This document shows, piece by piece, positions 6,013-7,111 of a DNA stretch of 7,111 nt. The stretch is taken from NCBI GenBank assembly GCA_937893225.1, contig CALBJM010000080.1, forward strand, positions 1 to 7,111. Direction: 5' to 3'. Source of the stretch: an uncultured Erysipelotrichaceae bacterium. GTDB taxonomy: Bacteria; Bacillota_I; Bacilli_A; Erysipelotrichales; Erysipelotrichaceae. The notes beneath the pieces are model-generated. The model was given only the letters and a program-made list of their open reading frames with translations. It ran no database searches and was not told the DNA's origin. Each line of letters begins with the position of its first letter. Positions within the stretch are counted from its first letter, which is position 1. The translations under genes and the position numbers were made by a program.

Positions 6013-6041
6013 ATATTAGCGTAGGCTAACTATCTTGTCAA
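6013..6041 (-). promoter_or_regulatory. Strong sigma-A-type promoter
   Basis: A perfect -35 TTGACA (6041-6036), a 17-base spacer and a -10 TAATAT (6018-6013) lie on the minus strand. This is the best promoter in the window, yet the first protein gene downstream is about 600 bases away, beyond a strong terminator. Confidence 0.7.
6016..6029. promoter_or_regulatory. TTAGC-N4-GCTAA palindrome over the -10 box
   Basis: The 5-bp arms overlap the -10 box and the end of the spacer, a classic repressor position. CTAACTAT occurs twice in direct orientation, at 6004-6011 and 6026-6033, 22 bases apart (about two helical turns), which suggests two bound dimers on one DNA face. Confidence 0.45.
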
Positions 6042-6151
6042 CAAATTATATTCATATTTTTATAATTTTATGAACCTCAAATGATAATATCCTATAAATG
6101 GTATAATACCTCTATTCATATATGGAGCTGTACGCAGAATATCATAATCTT
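6042..6151. other. Short AT-rich gap after the hydrolase gene
   Basis: There is no gene and no convincing terminator for the methyltransferase/hydrolase operon. The GGTATAATACC palindrome (6100-6110) contains a -10-like TATAAT on the plus strand but has no -35 partner. Read-through of the operon into the downstream promoter region seems possible. Confidence 0.4.
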
Positions 6152-6784
6152 TTATACTTTCTTCTTATATCCACAATCGCAATATGGGCCACCTGAAGCA
6201 ATTGTATACTTACGTATAAAATGACTTGCTCCTCCTGCTTCGCTCATTGTGTAGTCCAGTTGACATAATGCTGGTGTCAAATCATACAATCCCAATTTTT
6301 TCATAAGTGTGCAGATTCCGCATACAGTAAAACGAGCTTCATACCCACTGCCATCCGGATATTCCAAATATTCCATATTCCATGAATATGGATTTCTGTC
6401 TCCTGCTTTCAAAGCTGCAGTAGCTTTCATGGCCTCTATGTCTTCTTTTGTAAACTTGTGCTTTCCACTCATTCTGCAGAACCATTTCATTGGCATTGTC
6501 ATCATGGATGCTGCATAGTAATCTGTCAATTTTTCTACAGATGGGCGTTCTGGAAAAGCTAGAATAAATGCTCCAAGCATTGCACAACTTATAATATTCA
6601 TGGCGAATCTGTCTTGTTTTTCAAATGTAGGTAATCTTCTGATGGTATCTTTGTATTTCAGATGTGCTTTACAGGTGATATCTTTTGCCATTTTTTTATC
6701 ATAGCCGCATATTTCAACAAGATTTTTTCGAAAAGAGCTTACAAAAATTATCCACATGCCAGCTGGCTTTCCTATGTATTTCAT
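6152..6784 (-). CDS. L-2-amino-thiazoline-4-carboxylic acid hydrolase family protein
   Basis: This 210-residue cytoplasmic protein fits the ATC-hydrolase family, whose founding Pseudomonas member opens the thiazoline ring of L-ATC on the way to L-cysteine. The conserved C-terminal half is clear: CGIC (155-158), LTPALCQLDYTMSEAGG (169-185, with Cys174 and Asp177) and IASGGPYCDCGYKK near the end. The N-terminal half is helical and has no signal peptide. Start ATG 6784 is preceded ten bases upstream by AAGGAG lying inside the end of the methyltransferase gene, five bases after whose stop it begins, so the two are almost certainly one operon. Most Bacillota members are uncharacterised and may act on other substrates, so only the family is firm. 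No clear terminator follows its stop. Confidence 0.8.
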   Translation of the reverse strand: MKYIGKPAGMWIIFVSSFRKNLVEICGYDKKMAKDITCKAHLKYKDTIRRLPTFEKQDRFAMNIISCAMLGAFILAFPERPSVEKLTDYYAASMMTMPMKWFCRMSGKHKFTKEDIEAMKATAALKAGDRNPYSWNMEYLEYPDGSGYEARFTVCGICTLMKKLGLYDLTPALCQLDYTMSEAGGASHFIRKYTIASGGPYCDCGYKKKV

Positions 6785-6789
6785 ACTAT

Positions 6790-7111
6790 CTATTCTCCTT
6801 GAAAAGCTACCTTTACTATCTGCATTTTCATTGTATGATCACCAAGCCACGCAAGAAAGCGAAAAAATCTGCTAACAGATGAATTTTTCAAATCATTGTA
6901 CCCAAGCATATATCCACGGCTTCTCACGCATAATCGTCTATCCCATGCACCAATTTCCTTTTCTGCATCTGCTACAGCAAAATATGCATCTGTATTTTTG
7001 ATTTTTGCACTCTTTAGCCAAGTCTTCGCAATCATTTTGACTGCCATCTGATTTGCTGCATCAAATACCAAAACACATCCAGGAAAAGTATCCGCCATTC
7101 TTTGAACAATC
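6790..7111 (-). CDS. SAM-dependent methyltransferase of the leucine carboxyl methyltransferase (LCM) type (C-terminal part)
   Basis: The frame is open to the window edge, so the true start lies outside; the ATG at 7098 is internal. About 107 residues are visible, beginning IVQRMADTFPGCVLVFDA. The FPG-x-x-L-V-F-D-A pattern is typical of the late Rossmann strand of the LCM/PCMT class I family, and the later EIGAWDRRLCVRSRGYMLGYND segment also fits its C-terminal region. The SAM-binding GxGxG loop is not visible. These enzymes O-methylate small-molecule or protein carboxylates; the substrate here is unknown. Its stop TAG is five bases before the ATC-hydrolase-like gene, which suggests linked metabolism of one compound. 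Class assignment rests on the C-terminal part only. Confidence 0.6.
   Translation of the reverse strand, partial: IVQRMADTFPGCVLVFDAANQMAVKMIAKTWLKSAKIKNTDAYFAVADAEKEIGAWDRRLCVRSRGYMLGYNDLKNSSVSRFFRFLAWLGDHTMKMQIVKVAFQGE

Noticed and set aside
6309..6882. Open frames at 6309-6518 (+), 6339-6587 (-) and 6685-6882 (+)
   Set aside because: They are shadows of the ATC-hydrolase-like and methyltransferase genes, without ribosome sites or recognisable products.
1..7111. CRISPR array, tRNA, rRNA or complete insertion sequence
   Set aside because: I saw no regularly spaced repeats, cloverleaf with CCA or T-loop consensus, rRNA-like sequence, or paired terminal repeats with an intact transposase.

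Overview
The window is AT-rich and uses TGA as a stop codon (for example at the end of the 2110-3504 permease gene), with AAGGAG/AGGAGG-type ribosome sites, a phosphotransferase-type 6-phospho-beta-glucosidase and CcpA-like operators. This points to a low-GC Bacillota (Firmicute) with the standard stop codons, so not a Mollicute. A gut Erysipelotrichales-like organism is a guess, not a demonstration. Every gene I can support lies on the minus strand, so transcription runs from high to low coordinates.

Along the direction of transcription: (1) 7111-6152 holds the C-terminal part of a leucine-carboxyl-methyltransferase-like SAM enzyme followed five bases later by a gene of the L-2-amino-thiazoline-4-carboxylic acid hydrolase family. 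(2) 6151-5424 has no convincing protein gene. It contains a strong promoter with CTAAC-type operator repeats, a roughly 185-nt transcription unit with two mutually exclusive hairpins, an exposed CCUCCUC motif and a strong terminator (a small-RNA candidate), then a degraded stretch and a second promoter with a cre-like site. (3) 5411-1440 is an export-like cassette: a small secreted protein whose start is put out of frame by an A8 tract, a weak terminator, a MacB/FtsX-type permease broken by a nonsense codon and a frameshift, an intact second permease of the same type, and its ATPase. (4) 1354-1 is a glycoside hydrolase family 1 6-phospho-beta-glucosidase with its own promoter and cre site, running off the window.

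The layout of secreted small protein, FtsX-type permeases and ATPase resembles bacteriocin or lactococcin-972-like export/immunity cassettes in organisation only; I see no sequence match to a known bacteriocin. Three separate lesions (A8 tract, TAA, missing base) in the promoter-proximal half suggest that the cassette is being inactivated in this strain, or that its first gene is phase-variable. The most interesting points are this homopolymer switch and the orphan small-RNA unit just upstream of the cassette.
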